Assembly (NCBI GenBank): GCA_031555615.1
Contig: JAVBUF010000044.1
Span: 1 to 64,000 of the forward strand
Direction of reading: 5' to 3'
Length of the DNA stretch: 64,000 bases
From: UBA935 sp031555615
Lineage (GTDB): Bacteria > Bacillota > Clostridia > Lachnospirales > Lachnospiraceae
A program made the translations under genes and the position numbers. This document shows positions 1 through 9,125 of this stretch, one piece after another (the first letter of the stretch is position 1; each line of letters opens with the position of its first letter). The notes under the pieces are model-generated. The model was not told the origin of the DNA, made no database searches, and saw only the letters and a list, made by a program, of their open reading frames with translations.

Positions 1-116
1 TCCGACCTTTGGGAAAGCTCCTCAATAATTTGATAGCCGTACATATCTTTTTCTTCAAGTAACTTCAGTATAAGCATAGTAGTATTGCCTGACAGTGCAT
101 TTTTATCTGTTCCCAC
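1..116 (-). CDS. PadR-family transcriptional regulator (N-terminal part only)
   Basis: The gene reads leftward and leaves the window, so only about 38 residues are visible. They begin VGTDKNALSGN, followed by MLILKLLEEKDMYGYQI, the winged-helix start typical of PadR repressors, which often control multidrug or lipid-targeting ABC transporters. The start is GTG at 116-114, chosen because a perfect AGGAGG lies just upstream (129-124). A consensus promoter and a 10-bp-arm palindrome overlap the ribosome binding site, which suggests autoregulation. The ABC transporter at 5972-9123 is not adjacent, so a regulatory link to it is not shown. Confidence 0.8.
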   Translation of the reverse strand, partial: MGTDKNALSGNTTMLILKLLEEKDMYGYQIIEELSQRS

Positions 117-128
117 GTCGATTCCTCC

Positions 129-151
129 TATAAGTAGATGGTCTACTTATA
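129..151. promoter_or_regulatory. Palindromic operator candidate before the PadR gene
   Basis: A perfect inverted repeat with 10-base arms (TATAAGTAGA / TCTACTTATA) around TGG. It lies between the -10 box and the AGGAGG of the leftward PadR gene, so a bound dimer would block transcription start or translation. The binding protein is inferred, most simply PadR itself. Confidence 0.6.
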
Positions 152-179
152 ATATATATAGATAATCTACATATGTCAA
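151..179 (-). promoter_or_regulatory. Sigma-A type promoter of the PadR gene
   Basis: On the minus strand TTGACA (179-174) and TATATT (156-151) are separated by exactly 17 bases. The -10 box abuts the palindromic operator candidate. Confidence 0.7.
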
Positions 180-268
180 GAAAATGAATAAAAAAAATTA
201 ATAATGTGGTATAATCAAATTGTGTTTCAGGACCAATTATGGATTTCTCAGAAAGGCGGATTATAAAC

Positions 269-1177
269 ATGAAAATGGATCGTCTATTGGGCATCCTCAC
301 CACATTGCTGCAAAATGACAGCGTTACAGCTCCTTATTTGGCAGAAAAGTATGAGGTAACCAGAAGAACCATCGGAAGAGACATCGATGCATTATGTCAG
401 GCCGGTATCCCCATCATTACCAAGCAGGGTTATGGCGGCGGTATTTCCATTGCCGAGGGTTTTAAGCTGGATAAAAGCGTGCTGACCACCGATGAACTTT
501 CAACCATGATTGCCGCTCTGAAAGGTCTGGGCACTGTATACGGTAAATCCCAGATGGAAAAAACCCTGGACAAACTTTCCAGCGGCAGTGACAGCGTGGT
601 TTCCCTGCGGGAAAGCGTTGTGATCGATCTGGCATCTCATTACCGTGGAGCTCTTACCGAAAGAATCAATACGCTGAAGCTGGCAGTAAGGGAGCAAAGA
701 ATCGTTGAATTTGATTACTATTATGAAAAAGGGTGCTCTCACCGGATCGTGGAGCCTTGTTTCATCACCTTTCAATGGACGGCCTGGTATATCTTTGCCT
801 ATTGTTTGGAACGGGAAGATTTTCGTCTCTTCAAACTGGCCAGAATCGGGAATCTGCAGTTAAGTGAAGGCACATTCGGCATCCGGGAGATACCTGTGGA
901 AAAGCTGGATATGAATGCTCATCTGGTGGATGACAAGCAGTTGGTGGCCATTTTTGATCCATCGGTTCGTTATCAGCTGATTGAAAATTACGGCATAGAC
1001 TGTTATACCGAAATGCCGGATGGCCGGCTGCGGCTGGAGACCGGTTATACCTATTATCAATATATGTTAAGCTGGGTGCTGAGTTTTGGTGACAAGGTAC
1101 AGGTAATAGAACCCAGGGAGATGGCCCAGGATGTGGTGAAAGTGGCCAGAGGAATTTTACGGAATTATAACTTGTAA
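269..1177 (+). CDS. HTH/WYL-domain transcriptional regulator (YafY-like)
   Basis: A 302-residue cytoplasmic DNA-binding regulator. Residues about 3-60 form a DeoR/HTH_11-type winged helix (LLQNDSVTAPYLAEKY, then TRRTIGRDIDAL). A middle segment from about 130 to 210 matches a WYL domain, with the FQWTAWYIFAYC core, followed by a C-terminal WCX-like extension. WYL proteins sense small ligands or nucleic acid and often control stress or defence genes; the target here is unknown. The ATG at 269 is preferred over one 30 bases earlier because AAGGCGG precedes it at a usable distance. A strong terminator follows, so it is probably monocistronic. Confidence 0.85.
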   Translation: MKMDRLLGILTTLLQNDSVTAPYLAEKYEVTRRTIGRDIDALCQAGIPIITKQGYGGGISIAEGFKLDKSVLTTDELSTMIAALKGLGTVYGKSQMEKTLDKLSSGSDSVVSLRESVVIDLASHYRGALTERINTLKLAVREQRIVEFDYYYEKGCSHRIVEPCFITFQWTAWYIFAYCLEREDFRLFKLARIGNLQLSEGTFGIREIPVEKLDMNAHLVDDKQLVAIFDPSVRYQLIENYGIDCYTEMPDGRLRLETGYTYYQYMLSWVLSFGDKVQVIEPREMAQDVVKVARGILRNYNL

Positions 1178-1183
1178 AAATAG

Positions 1184-1220
1184 AAACAAACCGGACTATC
1201 AGGTGTCCGGTTTGTTTTGT
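1184..1220 (+). terminator. Rho-independent terminator after the WYL regulator
   Basis: Thirteen-base perfect arms (1184-1196 and 1205-1217, core CCGGAC/GTCCGG) with an 8-base loop. The right arm itself ends in TTTGTTTT. Confidence 0.85.
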
Positions 1221-1295
1221 TATACTGAATAAAAGCGTTTGAAACCGGAGATTTGTATTACATGAACTATCCGGACTTTGGAAAGGAGCAATGTT

Positions 1296-2174
1296 ATGAG
1301 TATGATAGATTCACGTTGTGGATTAAAATGCAGCAGCTGCAGTTTTCGGCAGCCCTGTAATTGCGGAGGATGTATTGATACCATGGGAAATCCCTTTCAT
1401 GGGAAATGTCCCATTGCTGACTGCTGTCAGAAGAAAGGCCAGGAGCACTGCGGAGAATGCGGCAATATTCCCTGTGAAAAGTTATTTGAGTATTCCTATC
1501 TTGACCGGGAGCATGGAGATATTCCGCAGGGAAGCAGAATAATGGAATGTCGGAAGTGGGCGGCAGAAACGGGGAAAAAGGTCTGGAATCATGTTTTGCT
1601 TACATCAGCCGGCTGGTCCGGCGAAGACGGGATTAATGAAAATATCCTGAACTGCTTTTTAGGGATGCTGGAGCAGGACATTAAAACGGTGAAGGTTCTG
1701 TTCATACCCACCGCGGCCATTGATGAAGAGGCAAAGTATTATGCCGGTAAATGTAAGGAAGAGCTTTTGGCAGCAGGGATATGGGAGGAACATATCAATA
1801 CGTATGATATCGGCCGGAGCGAAGCCCTTTCCGGCGAAGCAGCCATGGAATATGATGTGATTTATTTTACCGGCGGGGATACCGGATATCTGCTGAAGAA
1901 GATCGAGGAAACCGGTTTTGCGCCAATCATCAAAAAGATGGTTTATGCCAATAAGGTATATGTAGGTGTCAGCGCCGGCAGCCTGATTGCTACTCCCAAT
2001 ATCGGCGATGCCTATGACCCTCAGACTGCCGGGCTGGCATTTATCAATGCCTATCTTTCGGTACATAACCCGGAAGGAACCGCTGCAAGGGAGGATTTGC
2101 CACTGCCGCATATCCCTCTGACCGATGCTCAGGCATTGCAGGCAGGGTATGACGGATATCATCTGATTGAGTGA
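1296..2174 (+). CDS. DUF3795 Cys-rich domain fused to a peptidase S51-like domain
   Basis: A 292-residue two-domain protein. Residues about 5-65 hold a dense cysteine cluster (CGLKCSSC, CNCGGC, CGECGNIPC) of the DUF3795 type, likely binding metal. From about residue 105 the chain matches the S51 family (dipeptidase E/cyanophycinase fold): VLFIPTAA, YFTGGDTGYLL and VGVSAGSL, whose Ser226 would be the nucleophile. S51 enzymes hydrolyse small acidic peptides or polymers. The ATG at 1296 follows AAAGGAG; a TTG reading 18 bases earlier is less likely. The fusion suggests substrate or redox gating of the hydrolase, but no function is proven. Confidence 0.75.
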   Translation: MSMIDSRCGLKCSSCSFRQPCNCGGCIDTMGNPFHGKCPIADCCQKKGQEHCGECGNIPCEKLFEYSYLDREHGDIPQGSRIMECRKWAAETGKKVWNHVLLTSAGWSGEDGINENILNCFLGMLEQDIKTVKVLFIPTAAIDEEAKYYAGKCKEELLAAGIWEEHINTYDIGRSEALSGEAAMEYDVIYFTGGDTGYLLKKIEETGFAPIIKKMVYANKVYVGVSAGSLIATPNIGDAYDPQTAGLAFINAYLSVHNPEGTAAREDLPLPHIPLTDAQALQAGYDGYHLIE

Positions 2175-2188
2175 AAAGGAAGGCCAGG

Positions 2189-2247
2189 CCTTAAAAATAA
2201 CTGCTGATTTTATTCCAAATCCGGCAGTTATTTTTAAGGTTATTTTA
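2189..2247 (+). terminator. Terminator after the S51 fusion gene
   Basis: Sixteen-base perfect arms (2189-2204 and 2224-2239, AACTGC/GCAGTT core) enclose a 19-base loop and are followed by TTATTTTAT. The stem is AT-rich but long. Confidence 0.7.
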
Positions 2248-2304
2248 TTGTGTTCCCCATGAAGGTTATGATATACTACAAAAGAAAGACAGGTATGGAA
2301 AGGC

Positions 2305-3603
2305 ATGGCTAGCAGGATGGGTGAAATCGATTTATCCGAGTTGGGTCGGGAAATTGGCGAAAAAGTCGAAAAATTCGTTAATTCAAAAGAAATAAAAGAC
2401 TTACAGGAAAACATAAAAAAAACAGTTGAAACCACCATAAGTGAGGTGAGCCGTTCGGCCCGGGAAGGTGCGGAATATATCAATAAAAATGCACAGGAAC
2501 GCCGGGAAGCTACTCAGAAGGAGTTTCGGAAGAGTCCCTATCATGAAAAATATGAGAAGTACATGCATGCGGACAGGCAGACAGGGAAACCGGATATAGC
2601 GTATACCCGCCCGGTCAAGTCGGTTCAAAGCAGGCCCCTCCCTATCATTAAAAGTCCTCCGGGACGGGTTTCCGGGGTTCTGATGACAGTGTTCGGCAGC
2701 ATTGGTGCGGCTTTCGGCTGGCTGATAACGTTGGCCGGCTATACTTTGTCGTATTTTACCGGCAGGTATATGGGAACCGTATTTTGGGCAATTCTGGCCG
2801 GCATTGGTACGGTTACAGCCATCGTCGGGGGCTTTTTAAGACGCCGGGCGAAGCGGTTTAAGATATACACCGGTACGATGAAAACGAAAGATTTTCATGC
2901 CATCAAAGATTTGGCCAATGCAGTCGGTAAGAGCAATAAGTTTGTCTTAAGGGACATAAAGAAGATGATCAGGCAGGGCTGGTTTAAGGAAGGTCATCTG
3001 GATCAGCAGGAAACCTGTTTTATGCTCACCGATGAATCCTATAAAATGTATCAGGAAGCCCAAAAAGAACTGGAAAACCGGAAGCTGGAAGAAGAAAGAC
3101 TGGCCAGGGAAAAGGAACTGCTGGAACAGGACCCGGTCAGAAAACAATTGGTGGTGGCCGTTGAAGAGGGTCGGGAATACATACGCCGAATCAGAGAAAT
3201 CAACGATGAAATCCCCGGTGAGGAGATTTCTCAGAAACTTTACCGGCTGGAAGAAGTATGTACACGGATTTTTGAGCATGTGAAGGACAACCCTGAAAAA
3301 TTGGCCGATATCCGCAAATTTATGAGTTATTATCTGCCCACGACGCTGAAACTGGTAGAGTCGTACCACGAGTTTAGCAGTCAGCCGGTGCAGGGGGAAA
3401 ATATTACCAGCAGCAGAAAAGAAATCGAGGAGATGCTGGATAATATAAACGGAGCCTTTGAAAAGATGTTTGACAAGCTTTTTGAAGATGATGCAATGGA
3501 TGTGTCCACTGATATCTCGGTGCTGTCAACCCTGTTGGCGCAGGAAGGCTTGCTGGAAGATGAATTTAAAACAAAAATGGGAGGGACAGGAGAGAAACAA
3601 TAA
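2305..3603 (+). CDS. xpaC: XpaC-family membrane protein (5-bromo-4-chloroindolyl phosphate hydrolysis family)
   Basis: A 432-residue protein with a basic/acidic N-terminus, two hydrophobic segments at about residues 125-155 and 160-180 (VFGSIGAAFGWLITL, VFWAILAGIGTVTAIVGG), then a cytoplasmic winged-helix-like region (HAIKDLANAVGKS) and a long charged coiled coil to the end. This order and length fit XpaC. The stop overlaps the start of the TelA gene by one base (TAATG), the conserved xpaC-telA pairing seen in Bacillus (xpaC-yaaN). The family is linked to envelope stress and toxic anion or antibiotic tolerance; its biochemical role is unsettled despite the name. Confidence 0.85.
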   Translation: MASRMGEIDLSELGREIGEKVEKFVNSKEIKDLQENIKKTVETTISEVSRSAREGAEYINKNAQERREATQKEFRKSPYHEKYEKYMHADRQTGKPDIAYTRPVKSVQSRPLPIIKSPPGRVSGVLMTVFGSIGAAFGWLITLAGYTLSYFTGRYMGTVFWAILAGIGTVTAIVGGFLRRRAKRFKIYTGTMKTKDFHAIKDLANAVGKSNKFVLRDIKKMIRQGWFKEGHLDQQETCFMLTDESYKMYQEAQKELENRKLEEERLAREKELLEQDPVRKQLVVAVEEGREYIRRIREINDEIPGEEISQKLYRLEEVCTRIFEHVKDNPEKLADIRKFMSYYLPTTLKLVESYHEFSSQPVQGENITSSRKEIEEMLDNINGAFEKMFDKLFEDDAMDVSTDISVLSTLLAQEGLLEDEFKTKMGGTGEKQ

Positions 3604-4748
3604 TGGCAGAGAACAGAGAAACAACGGTTTTAACACTTGATCCTTTTGCGGAGATGCCGGCCGAACCGCAAGCCCCAGTGGTTTTGCAGACGTCGGAGAA
3701 ACCGGTGGAACCGGCAGTCTTTGATGAAAGTACCTTATCACCGGCAGAACAGAAAATGGTGGATGATTTTGTGGCAAAGATTGATTTGAGTAATTCAACA
3801 GTCATCCTGCAGTATGGCGCCGGTGCTCAGAACAAGATTGCGGATTTTTCCGAAACGGCACTTTCCAATGTCAAAACCAAGGATTTGGGAGAAATCGGCG
3901 AACTGCTGTCCAACGTGGTGTATGAACTGAAACGGTTTGATGAGGAAGACGAAAAAGGCTTCCTGGGGATGTTTAAGAAGACCGGCAATAAGATTACAGC
4001 GATGAAAAGCAAATATGATAAAGCCGAAGTAAATATTAATAAGATCAGCGGCGTTCTGGAAGAACATCAGATTCAACTGCTGAAAGATGTAGCCATGCTG
4101 GACAAGATGTATGACCTGAATAAAAATTACTTCAAAGAGTTATCCATGTATATCCTGGCCGGCAAAAAGAAACTGGAAAAAGCCAGAGCCCAGGAACTTC
4201 CGGTATTAATGGAAAAAGCGCAGGCCAGCAGCCTGCCGGAGGATGCTCAGGCGGTCAATGATTTTGTGGCATTGTGTGACCGTTTTGAAAAGAAAATCCA
4301 TGATCTGGAACTGACCAGAATGGTGTCTATTCAGATGGCTCCGCAAATCAGACTGGTGCAGAGCAATGATACCATTATGTCCGAGAAAATCCAGTCCACC
4401 CTGGTAAATACCATTCCCCTCTGGAAGAGCCAGATGGTTCTGGCCCTTGGCATTACCCATTCCACTCAGGCCGCTCAGGCCCAGCGGGAAGTAACCAATA
4501 TGACCAACGAATTGCTGAAGAAAAATGCAGCTGTCCTGAAAACAGCCACTATCGAAACAGCAAAGGAAGCGGAGCGCAGTGTGGTGGATATCGAAACCCT
4601 GAAGCAAACCAATGAATCATTAATTTCCACCCTGGACGAGGTGGTTAAGATTCAGGAAGAAGGACGCCAGAAACGAAAAGAAGCGGAAGTAGAATTGAGA
4701 CGGATTGAAGGCGAATTGAAAAATCGGCTGTTACAGATGCAGAAATAA
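3603..4748 (+). CDS. TelA/YaaN-family toxic anion resistance protein
   Basis: A 381-residue, mostly helical soluble protein of the TelA family (tellurite resistance, KlaA/YaaN). Supporting segments are KRFDEEDEKGFLGMFKKTGNK, the coiled-coil stretch around LLKDVAMLDKMYDLNKNYF, and the C-terminal TNELLKKNAAVLKTAT with a charged helix. It is translationally coupled to xpaC by the TAATG overlap, so the two products probably act together at the membrane. Family members affect resistance to tellurite, colicins, nisin or other envelope agents. A terminator follows within 20 bases, closing a two-gene operon. Confidence 0.88.
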   Translation: MAENRETTVLTLDPFAEMPAEPQAPVVLQTSEKPVEPAVFDESTLSPAEQKMVDDFVAKIDLSNSTVILQYGAGAQNKIADFSETALSNVKTKDLGEIGELLSNVVYELKRFDEEDEKGFLGMFKKTGNKITAMKSKYDKAEVNINKISGVLEEHQIQLLKDVAMLDKMYDLNKNYFKELSMYILAGKKKLEKARAQELPVLMEKAQASSLPEDAQAVNDFVALCDRFEKKIHDLELTRMVSIQMAPQIRLVQSNDTIMSEKIQSTLVNTIPLWKSQMVLALGITHSTQAAQAQREVTNMTNELLKKNAAVLKTATIETAKEAERSVVDIETLKQTNESLISTLDEVVKIQEEGRQKRKEAEVELRRIEGELKNRLLQMQK

Positions 4749-4764
4749 TAACAAGCAATACGCG

Positions 4765-4793
4765 AAAGCGCCACCGAGAGGTGGTGCTTTTTT
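4765..4793 (+). terminator. Terminator of the xpaC-telA operon
   Basis: AAAGCGCCACC pairs with GGTGGTGCTTT around a GAGA tetraloop (one mismatch) and runs into six T residues. Confidence 0.85.
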
Positions 4794-4851
4794 AGTATGC
4801 GCGCCATGGGCGATTAATTAAAATTCTTTCTATATATAAGAGCCTTTCACA

Positions 4852-4894
4852 TAGCGCAAGATACGTACTTTCGTAGTACTTGATGTGCTACAAT
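4852..4894 (+). promoter_or_regulatory. Imperfect inverted repeat and -10 box before the secreted-protein gene
   Basis: The intergenic stretch 4794-4947 has no gene. It holds an imperfect dyad (CAAGATACGTAC ... GTAGTACTTG around TTTC) followed by TACAAT at 4889-4894, a plausible -10 box for the gene at 4948. No convincing -35 box is present, which would fit an activator-dependent promoter. This is inference from pattern only. Confidence 0.35.
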
Positions 4895-4947
4895 TAACCG
4901 GGAAATTACCATAAGACTAGAAAAATAATATGGAGGAAGTAAATAAT

Positions 4948-5838
4948 ATGAAAAACAAAAAATTTAAAGAAGCTAAAAAAGTAATAGGAATTTTTCTGTC
5001 AATTATGCTGATTTGTTCATTAATACCACAGACAGTTCATGCAGCAGGTATGTCAGTAGTGAATAATGGGGATTCCAGCATAACAATTTCGGTTAACTAC
5101 GGCGGCTATGCCGGCTATCTGGCTTCATATATGACCGAAGCGGAATACAGCCTGCTTTCACCCCGTCTTCCCGGTGAAGTGGGTCATGAGTACACAGGTG
5201 CGACATACACTGGCATGAAAGGGGATATAATGACGGCAAGCACGATATCGGCTAATGGGTATGGCGGCCTACTGGGTAATCCGAGTGGCGCTTTTGTAAA
5301 AGGATCTGTGGTTTATGTACTTGTTTTTATTCTGAGTGAGGATACTGTAGCTGAAAAATTCACTATTGTATCTTACCATACCGCGGCCATAACGATTGGA
5401 GATGCCCCCCAAACAGTTGCCGGCAGTTACGCCCACAACACTCATTCCTACGAATGGGTTACAATAACCGAACCCAGCCTGACACAGGATGGGTTGGAGC
5501 AATATGCCTGTTCCTGCGGTAATGTGCAGTTGACCCAGCCGATTCCGGCAGCAACGGTATATATCAAAGGGCTGTATGGTGCGGTCAAGAATGCTTCCCC
5601 GGATGCTGCCGTGAATTATAACGCCGGCAAATGGACAGGTATCAGCGATTATGTGATTAAAAAACTTGCTGAACGCCCCGATGTGACAACCCAAATTACC
5701 TTTGAGCACAAGAATGCTTCCTATTCCTTTACCATTCCGGCAGGAACTTCTTTTGAATCCTTATTAAACGACAATGAAAATTATTATGGGTTCTTTACCT
5801 ACTGTGAGCTATTGGGAATTCCGGTAACACAGCTTTAA
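4948..5838 (+). CDS. Secreted protein with CxC element and C-terminal domain shared with two eCIS-linked proteins
   Basis: A 296-residue exported protein. The signal peptide covers about residues 1-33 (KK-rich start, IFLSIMLICSLI core, cleavage likely after VHAA). The middle carries HSYEW, DGLEQYACSCGN, a short Cys element common in Clostridia surface proteins (HxYxW...DG..xYxCxxCG). The last ~70 residues (KWTGISDYVIKKLAERPDV ... FTIPAGTSFE) align by eye with the C-termini of the proteins at 50647 and 54437. Start ATG 4948 is preferred because GGAGG sits at 4932-4936. No enzymatic motif was recognised. Own terminator, so probably monocistronic. Confidence 0.75.
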   Translation: MKNKKFKEAKKVIGIFLSIMLICSLIPQTVHAAGMSVVNNGDSSITISVNYGGYAGYLASYMTEAEYSLLSPRLPGEVGHEYTGATYTGMKGDIMTASTISANGYGGLLGNPSGAFVKGSVVYVLVFILSEDTVAEKFTIVSYHTAAITIGDAPQTVAGSYAHNTHSYEWVTITEPSLTQDGLEQYACSCGNVQLTQPIPAATVYIKGLYGAVKNASPDAAVNYNAGKWTGISDYVIKKLAERPDVTTQITFEHKNASYSFTIPAGTSFESLLNDNENYYGFFTYCELLGIPVTQL

Positions 5839-5842
5839 AATG

Positions 5843-5878
5843 AATTACCACTGATGATATTAGTCGGTGGTAATTTTT
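5843..5878 (+). terminator. Terminator after the secreted-protein gene
   Basis: AATTACCACTGA (5843-5854) pairs with TCGGTGGTAATT (5864-5875, one wobble) and is followed by T residues. Confidence 0.8.
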
Positions 5879-5971
5879 TGTTTTTTACGGCATAGCAAAT
5901 AAAAAGTTGAGGAATAATTGAGATTTACTGCGTATACTAATCCTTATAGACAACAGATAAGGAGCGTATAT

Positions 5972-6646
5972 ATGAAAATTAGAGTAGCAGATATTTCAAA
6001 AATCTATGGGGCAAATGAAAGTCAGGTTGTCGCTCTTGACCACGCATCCATGACGATACACGAGGGTGATTTTATTTCTATTATGGGACCCTCCGGGAGC
6101 GGCAAAAGTACCCTGCTGCATATTGTCAGCGGATTGGATAATCCCACTTCGGGCAATGTAGTTTATGGTGATACGGACATTCATAATGGCAGCGATAAAA
6201 AACTGTCTGCTTTTCGTCGTCAGAAAATCGGATTTATCTTTCAGCAGTTTAATCTGCTTCCTGTTTTGACAGCCCGGGAGAATATCATAATGCCGTTGCT
6301 TTTGGATAAAAAGCAGGCTGATGAAACTTATTTACAGGAACTTTCCACTTTTCTGGGACTGGAGAAACGCCTTTCCCATTTGCCCCATGAACTATCCGGC
6401 GGCCAGCAGCAACGTGTTGCCATTGCCCGGGCGTTGATTGCCAAGCCGGATATTATCTTTGCGGATGAGCCTACGGGAAACCTTGACAGCAAAAGCGGCG
6501 GAGAGGTAATGAAAATGCTTTGTAATATTCGGGAGAAAATGAATAAGACACTGGTTGTAATCACCCATGACCCAGGTATTGCAGAAATGGCAGAACGCCG
6601 TTTTACAATTATTGACGGAGAACTTTCGGAGGTGACTGCATTATGA
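5972..6646 (+). CDS. MacB/LolD-type ABC transporter ATP-binding protein
   Basis: A 224-residue nucleotide-binding subunit. It shows Walker A GPSGSGKST (about residue 40), Q-loop FIFQQFNLLPVLTARENI, signature LSGGQQQRVAIARAL, Walker B IIFADEPTGNLD and the switch His in VVITHD. The Q-loop and PTGNLD wording are typical of the MacB/FtsE/LolD group, which power mechanotransmission rather than import. It overlaps the permease gene by ATGA, so the two form one exporter-type complex. The ATG at 5972 follows AAGGAG (5959-5964). Such pairs in Clostridia often expel antimicrobial peptides; no linked two-component system is visible. Confidence 0.9.
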   Translation: MKIRVADISKIYGANESQVVALDHASMTIHEGDFISIMGPSGSGKSTLLHIVSGLDNPTSGNVVYGDTDIHNGSDKKLSAFRRQKIGFIFQQFNLLPVLTARENIIMPLLLDKKQADETYLQELSTFLGLEKRLSHLPHELSGGQQQRVAIARALIAKPDIIFADEPTGNLDSKSGGEVMKMLCNIREKMNKTLVVITHDPGIAEMAERRFTIIDGELSEVTAL

Positions 6647-9123
6647 AATCTTATCTGTCATTGGCTTACAAAGAGTTAAGAGCGCAAAAGGTAATGGCCG
6701 TTCTTATTCTGATTGCCGTTATTCTTTCCAGTATCATGACAACTGCTGTCGGTCAATCCCTTGGCATTTTACAGGCAATGAGAAAACAACAGGCCGCTTC
6801 TTTAAACGGAGACCGCTTTGCTACTTTTCATCAGATAACATATGAACAGATGCTGCAGTTGAAAAATGATCCCCGGCTTTATGATGTAGGCAGTTTCATT
6901 AACACCGGATATATAAAACTCGGTAATAGTGGTTTGACCCTTTTTGCTCGTGAATATGTAGAGGATGCATTAACTGCTTATCACATGGTCAACAAATTAA
7001 AAGAAGGCCGGCTGCCAACGGCTCCCGGGGAGATTGTTTTGCCGGAAAATGCTTTGCAATACTTTGACCAGGATATCCATGTTGGCGACACGATTACACT
7101 GCAGGCGGAAATATCTCTTATGGATGGAACCGTGCCGGCGTATGAATATTCTTCGGAATTTACTGTCTGCGGCATATTGGAAGGCAACTATATCGGTTAT
7201 GCCACGGGAACTTTGGATGCTGTATTAGGGGAGGGTACGGCTGCTGCGCTGCTGCCGGAGGAGTATTTACTTTATTCAACCGATTTCAAAACCAAAGATA
7301 CCCAGCAGTTTCAGGCCCTTATTGACGAACTGGCAAACAGTATTGGTATTCAGAAATCAAAAATCCAATATAACTGGATTTTGTTAGATGCTCTTGGTAT
7401 TTCCTATGAGGAAGCAGGGGAATCCAATGCGGACACCGGGTTTTCTTTTATGCTCCTTGCCTGTGTTATGGTTGGTACCCTTGTCCTCCTTGCGGCTGGA
7501 TTGGTAATCTACAATATTTTGAAAATTGCTGTAACCAAACGGATCAAAGAGTACGGAACACTCCGGGCAATGGGCAGTGAGCGGGGACAGATTTACTGTC
7601 TTGTTTCCATGCAACTGTTGATTTTATGTGGTATCGGTATTCCTGTTGGTTTGCTCATGGGCGGGCTGTCTGCAAAAGGGATATTAACAGCGGCAATGGG
7701 TATTCTGAATCCCGACGTATTTATGGCTGGCAGTACGCAGGAGCTTCATGCAGCGATTCGGGCCACAAGCTCCAATAACATTCTTTTTTTGGGTGTAAGC
7801 ATTGCTGTAACGTTGTTGTTTGCAATGCTGGCGGCTTTTCCCGCGGCACGGTATGCTTCTCATGTTTCCCCCACCATTGCAATGTCCGGACAAAGTATCA
7901 AGATAAAGCGACAGGGACGAAAAGTAAAAAATATTCACAATTTTGAAGCCTATTATGCAGGGCTGAACTTAAAACGCGGACAGGGCCGAACGGCCATAAC
8001 GATTCTTTCTTTGGTTATGAGTATTACGGTCTTTGTAGCTTTGCAGAGTTTTACCCAAATACTGGATACGGGCAGCGATGTAAAGAATATGAATTTGGGG
8101 GACTATGCCATAACGAACGAAAGCATTGGAATGGATTCACAAAGTATAGCAGAAGCCCGTCAAAATGAATGGATGGAAAGTTTATTAACTACCAAATTAT
8201 CAATATATAAGCAGGATGAAAACGGCCAAATCCCCATTGGACTGGATTTTACGCTGCAATCATGGGAAACTTTTCATATAGCTGGCATAGATGATACCCG
8301 CCTGACTTCTTATGTGGATGGGTTATCGGAGCAGGATGTGGAAGATTTAAGATCAGGTGCGGCATGCATTGTAAAAAATCCCGTTGCCTTTACCTATGAG
8401 GAGCAAACAATAGAAACAACAGCTTTTGAATATAACGACACCATAGTAGTGAATGGACAAAAGTTGCGTGTGGCCGGCGTTGCCGACACGCCTGTTACCA
8501 TCAACAATGAAGGCTTTGTAAACGGCGTACAGATTATTGTAAATGATGAACTATATAACTCCTTGACAGGTGTAAACCGCTATGCGGAAGTTTATCCAAC
8601 CTTAAATCCCCATGCCGATAATGAGCGATTTGAACAATGGTTAGACAGCTGGTGCGGGGAAAATCCCGGCAGTCATTGGCTTTCCTATCAGCAAACCGAT
8701 GCACAGCTTGCAGAAAGTTTTGCACAGATCAATATGCTCTGCTGGGGACTGATCCTCTTTATCGGACTGATCGGAATACTGAACATCATCAATACCGTTT
8801 ACAGTAACATTCACACCCGCATATCTGAAATTGGTATGCAGCGTGCAATTGGAATGAGTGCGGTTAGTCTTTATAAAACCTTTTTGTGGGAGGGCGCTTA
8901 TTATGGAATTATCGCATCTGTTGTTGGCGGAGTATCGGGATATATCTGCACAGTATTTGTAAATGCGGCAACAACGGATACTTTACAGCTGGTGGCGGTT
9001 CCGTATCTTTCCATTCTCGAAGCTGCGGTTATTTCCATTGCCGCCTGCTTACTGGCAACGGCTATTCCTTTGCGTGCTATTGCTAAAATGAATATTGTTG
9101 AATCAATTGAAACAGTAAAGTAA
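6643..9123 (+). CDS. FtsX-like ABC transporter permease (826 aa)
   Basis: A large permease partnered with the preceding ATPase. An N-terminal transmembrane helix (VMAVLILIAVILSSIMTTAVG) is followed by a big extracytoplasmic domain, then three helices around residues 270-400 (FMLLACVMVGTLVLLAAGLVI, the FtsX core). A second copy of the arrangement follows after about residue 440, ending with ICWGL-type helices and EIGMQRAIGMSAVSLYKTF. Two FtsX repeats in one chain fit the antimicrobial-peptide exporter/MacB-like family with duplicated FtsX domains. The coupling loop LRAMGSERGQIY after helix 2 is characteristic. Substrate unknown. Confidence 0.88.
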   Translation: MKSYLSLAYKELRAQKVMAVLILIAVILSSIMTTAVGQSLGILQAMRKQQAASLNGDRFATFHQITYEQMLQLKNDPRLYDVGSFINTGYIKLGNSGLTLFAREYVEDALTAYHMVNKLKEGRLPTAPGEIVLPENALQYFDQDIHVGDTITLQAEISLMDGTVPAYEYSSEFTVCGILEGNYIGYATGTLDAVLGEGTAAALLPEEYLLYSTDFKTKDTQQFQALIDELANSIGIQKSKIQYNWILLDALGISYEEAGESNADTGFSFMLLACVMVGTLVLLAAGLVIYNILKIAVTKRIKEYGTLRAMGSERGQIYCLVSMQLLILCGIGIPVGLLMGGLSAKGILTAAMGILNPDVFMAGSTQELHAAIRATSSNNILFLGVSIAVTLLFAMLAAFPAARYASHVSPTIAMSGQSIKIKRQGRKVKNIHNFEAYYAGLNLKRGQGRTAITILSLVMSITVFVALQSFTQILDTGSDVKNMNLGDYAITNESIGMDSQSIAEARQNEWMESLLTTKLSIYKQDENGQIPIGLDFTLQSWETFHIAGIDDTRLTSYVDGLSEQDVEDLRSGAACIVKNPVAFTYEEQTIETTAFEYNDTIVVNGQKLRVAGVADTPVTINNEGFVNGVQIIVNDELYNSLTGVNRYAEVYPTLNPHADNERFEQWLDSWCGENPGSHWLSYQQTDAQLAESFAQINMLCWGLILFIGLIGILNIINTVYSNIHTRISEIGMQRAIGMSAVSLYKTFLWEGAYYGIIASVVGGVSGYICTVFVNAATTDTLQLVAVPYLSILEAAVISIAACLLATAIPLRAIAKMNIVESIETVK

Positions 9124-9125
9124 TT

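Noticed and set aside
2401..2628. Short minus-strand ORFs opposite xpaC and other strong genes
   Set aside because: They mirror codon bias of the real genes, lack ribosome binding sites and have no family features.
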